Positions 61,719-64,000 of a stretch of 64,000 nucleotides of DNA are shown here, in pieces. A program made the translations under genes and the position numbers. This DNA is from Spirochaetales bacterium (GTDB lineage Bacteria; Spirochaetota; Spirochaetia; DSM-2461). Within the stretch, counting starts at the first letter, position 1. Each line of letters starts with the position of its first letter. Location: positions 1 through 64,000 of the forward strand of contig JAFGXR010000108.1 of NCBI GenBank assembly GCA_016936555.1. The letters run 5' to 3'. The notes under the pieces are model-generated. The model saw only the letters and a list, made by a program, of their open reading frames with translations. It was not told the DNA's origin and did not search any database.

Positions 61719-63806
61719 ATGAAGAACAATACTCTTAAATACAGGTTGACCCTGCTGATAACCTTTATGGTCCTTCCGCTTCTTCCTGCCGAGAGCTGGT
61801 ACTCCTACAACTATTCCTACTGGGAGAAACCTGTTCCGGCTCCGGAAGCCTACCGGCACAGTGAAATTCTGAGGGGTGAAGATTTCGGTGCCGGGGCTTT
61901 CCGCGAACCGGAGGACCTCTTCATATCTCCCGACGGGGATATGTATATAGCCGACGGGGGGAACAACAGAATCGTTGTTCTCTCTCCCACCCGGGAGACC
62001 CGGATTATCGACAGTTTCACCAATAAGGGAGTCCGGGATAATTTCAACCGGCCCGAAGGACTCTTCGTCGACAGCCGGGGAATTCTCTATGTGGCCGATA
62101 CGCTGAACCGGAGAGTCGTGGCTCTCAATGCCGATTTCGAGTCGCTGAACATTATCACCCGTCCCGATTCGGATATTCTGAGAGAGGAATACGAGTTTTT
62201 CCCTTCCAAAGTCGGCGTCGACAAGGCGGGGAGGCTTTATGTCCTCGGCCCCGGGATGTACGAGGGGATGATGGAGTTCGACCGGAGCGGGCGATTTCAC
62301 GGCTTTATCGGCAGCAACCGGGTTACTTTCAATCTCTGGAAATATCTTATGCGGACTATTGCCACAAAAGAGCAGAGGGAGAAAATGCAGATTTTCATCC
62401 CCCAGGAGTACAGAAACCTCGACATCGACGGCAGAGGGTTTCTCTATACGACCACCCGCGATGAAGATCAGAAGACTCCCATTAAAAAGCACAATGCCGA
62501 AGGACTGGATATTCTGACCCGCGAAGGTTTTTTTCCGCCTTCCGGGGATATATCGGTATCCTACAGCGAAACGGCGAGTTACGTGGGGAAATCCTTTTTC
62601 GCCGATATCGCCGTTGATGATTCGGGAGATATTTACTACGCTCTCGATTCCAAACGGGGGCGGGTCTTCACCTATAACAGCGAAGGGCAGCTCCTGTTCC
62701 TCTTCGGAGGAGCGGGGGAACCGGACGGCTGTTTTACCGATGCCTCGGCTGTCGATCTCTACGGGAATGAGGTATATGTTCTCGATAAAGTCAAAGGCTC
62801 CATAACGGTGTTCAGCCCTACGGAGTACGGAAATCTGATCCTTGAGGCGCAGCAGAGCCAGAGCCGGGGCGAATACCGGAGGGCGGAAGAGCTGTGGACG
62901 ACAATTCTCCGGCGGAACAGCAATTACGATCCGGCTTATACGGGTATCGGGAAATCGCTCCTCCGGAGCGGCAGCTTCCGTGAAGCTATGGACAATTTCC
63001 GCATGGGATACAATAAGAAGTCCTTCAGCAAGGCCTATAAATACTACCGCCAAGAAGTCATGAAAGACCATTTCAGCCTGATCGTTCTTTTTATCGCAGC
63101 CGCTGCGGTTGGACTGATTCTCATTCTGAGACTGAGAGACAGAAACCGGGAAAAAAGAAAGCGGAAATTTCTGGGGCCCGAACCTTCGCAGGGAGAGAGA
63201 ATCCTCTACGGGTTCCGTATCCTGGCCCATCCCTTTGACGGCCATTACGACTTGAAATTCCGTGCTATCGGGACCTGGGGTTCGGCTGCCGCCTGGACCG
63301 CGCTCATTATTTTCAGCATCACATTCAATATGCAGATGACGTCCTTTCTCTTCAATGAAGTGAATACGGTCACGGTGAAGCTGCAGTTCGAAGTGGCGAA
63401 GGTCCTTATCGCCCTGTTCGTTTTCGTTCTGGCCAACTGGACAGTGACCTCAATAATGGGCGGGGAGGGGAGTTTCAGGAGCATCTTCATCTCTACGGCT
63501 TATTCCGGCATTCCCATCGTCCTGGTGTTTGTTCCCATGGCGCTGCTGAGCAACTTCCTCATCCTCGAGGAAGGGGCATACTACTATGTTATGGAATCGA
63601 TAGCCGTCATGTATTCCCTGTTTCTCCTTATCGCGGGGAATATGACGATTCACAATTACAGTTTATGGAAAACGGTCTCCACACTCGTTCTGACTGTCGT
63701 GACAATCGCCATTATGGCTTTTCTGGCCTTGCTCTTTATAACCTTCATCGGACAGGTCTGGTCCTTTGTTTCCGCCATCTACAAAGAAGTGATATTCAGG
63801 ATATGA
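61719..63806 (+). CDS. NHL-repeat/TPR protein with C-terminal Yip1-like membrane domain
   Basis: 695 aa. Signal peptide, then NHL-type propeller repeats (about residues 50-370; e.g. FREPEDLFISPDGDMYIADG, FNRPEGLFVDSRGILYVADT). One to two TPR-like helical pairs (about 370-435), a transmembrane helix near 447-468 and a Yip1-like bundle of about five helices (about 505-690). Such proteins accompany ABC operons of this kind in Gram-positive glycan loci. It may gather or position substrate at the membrane. Starts 2 nt after the permease stop. Confidence 0.82.
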   Translation: MKNNTLKYRLTLLITFMVLPLLPAESWYSYNYSYWEKPVPAPEAYRHSEILRGEDFGAGAFREPEDLFISPDGDMYIADGGNNRIVVLSPTRETRIIDSFTNKGVRDNFNRPEGLFVDSRGILYVADTLNRRVVALNADFESLNIITRPDSDILREEYEFFPSKVGVDKAGRLYVLGPGMYEGMMEFDRSGRFHGFIGSNRVTFNLWKYLMRTIATKEQREKMQIFIPQEYRNLDIDGRGFLYTTTRDEDQKTPIKKHNAEGLDILTREGFFPPSGDISVSYSETASYVGKSFFADIAVDDSGDIYYALDSKRGRVFTYNSEGQLLFLFGGAGEPDGCFTDASAVDLYGNEVYVLDKVKGSITVFSPTEYGNLILEAQQSQSRGEYRRAEELWTTILRRNSNYDPAYTGIGKSLLRSGSFREAMDNFRMGYNKKSFSKAYKYYRQEVMKDHFSLIVLFIAAAAVGLILILRLRDRNREKRKRKFLGPEPSQGERILYGFRILAHPFDGHYDLKFRAIGTWGSAAAWTALIIFSITFNMQMTSFLFNEVNTVTVKLQFEVAKVLIALFVFVLANWTVTSIMGGEGSFRSIFISTAYSGIPIVLVFVPMALLSNFLILEEGAYYYVMESIAVMYSLFLLIAGNMTIHNYSLWKTVSTLVLTVVTIAIMAFLALLFITFIGQVWSFVSAIYKEVIFRI

Positions 63807-63808
63807 TT

Positions 63809-64000
63809 ATGATGAAAAGATATATTGCCATTCTGATTATTTTTATACCGCTCTTTTTGCTTTCCGGCGAGATCCCTGAAAATTACGAGCCGGTCCTCAG
63901 GAAAGGGGATCTGGCCCTATATTTCAACAGCGGAAATTTCCGGTTTTTTGTGGAGGATACCTCTTCGGGTAACCGCTACTTCTCAAACCCCGCCGGAGAG
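63809..64000 (+). CDS. Exported protein, 5' part only (DUF5696-like)
   Basis: 64 codons to the window end. Signal peptide MMKRYIAILIIFIPLFLLSG, then ALYFNSGNFRFFVEDTSSGN and RYFSNPAGE. The N-terminal pattern (a strand describing the field then 'vedtxSGxxYfSNP') recalls DUF5696 proteins, which often follow Yip1/ABC genes. Two ATGs are possible (63809, 63812). The rest lies outside. Confidence 0.6.
   Translation, partial: MMKRYIAILIIFIPLFLLSGEIPENYEPVLRKGDLALYFNSGNFRFFVEDTSSGNRYFSNPAGE

Noticed and set aside
61545-63245. 566-codon open frame on the minus strand opposite the NHL/Yip1 gene
   Set aside because: Antisense shadow of a gene with clear NHL repeats; composition rich in Ser/Arg/Pro, no domain.

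Overview
The window reads as a chromosomal stretch of a free-living, probably anaerobic spirochaete (Spirochaeta/Sediminispirochaeta-like). This is inferred from solute-binding proteins with an 'AEGQQ'-type mature N terminus, abundant signal-peptidase II lipoproteins, a porin-like barrel, chemoreceptors, GC near 50 % and corrinoid/URO-D methyltransferase genes. No rRNA, CRISPR array, prophage or intact insertion sequence was seen.

Left end (1-7250): a tRNA-Gly(TCC) with a terminator, then a corrinoid methyl-transfer module. It has a corrinoid-binding protein, a RACo-like reductive activator, a MetH-activation-like protein, a PocR/AraC regulator, a URO-D family methyltransferase with a C-terminal thioredoxin-like domain, and a CobW GTPase.

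Middle and right (7250-64000): a very large glycan-utilisation region. Exported parts are three clan GH-A-like lipoproteins, one secreted GH172, a 470-aa lipoprotein, a porin-like barrel and several small lipoproteins. Import parts are two sugar ABC systems (permeases 11076-12921 with a probable binding protein at 45117, and the operon starting at 57166). No ABC ATPase gene is present, so a shared ATPase elsewhere is implied. Cytoplasmic enzymes are GH3, GH130, GH1, GH2 (beta-mannosidase type), two GH38 alpha-mannosidases, GH78-like, GH37-like and two GH172. A three-gene operon (D-lyxose/D-mannose isomerase, PfkB kinase, MtlD-like dehydrogenase) could carry mannose to fructose-6-phosphate. The likely substrate is a mannose-rich heteroglycan. 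Three chemoreceptor-like genes are interspersed.

Control: a regulator at 38485-39594 has the AraR architecture (GntR winged helix plus LacI-type sugar sensor). Seven promoters share one geometry: a -35 box, a 16-18 nt spacer, a -10 box, then at once a palindrome close to TGTATATACA. These sit before the permeases/GH3/GH172, the mannose operon, a chemoreceptor-like/URO-D-like pair, the lipoprotein-GH-GH172-binding-protein operon, GH38/GH78/GH37, GH2/GH172 and the large ABC operon, which defines a probable local regulon. Two URO-D-like proteins are encoded in these units, hinting at a methyl-group reaction tied to glycan breakdown. In three places a small lipoprotein gene is followed by a hairpin and then by a hydrolase gene.

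Signs of decay: a transposase fragment with one terminal repeat (about 28711-28848), a 109-bp MITE-like element with the same ends upstream of a chemoreceptor (34596-34704), a frameshifted HAMP protein (19640-20777) and a gene remnant at about 16244-16403.
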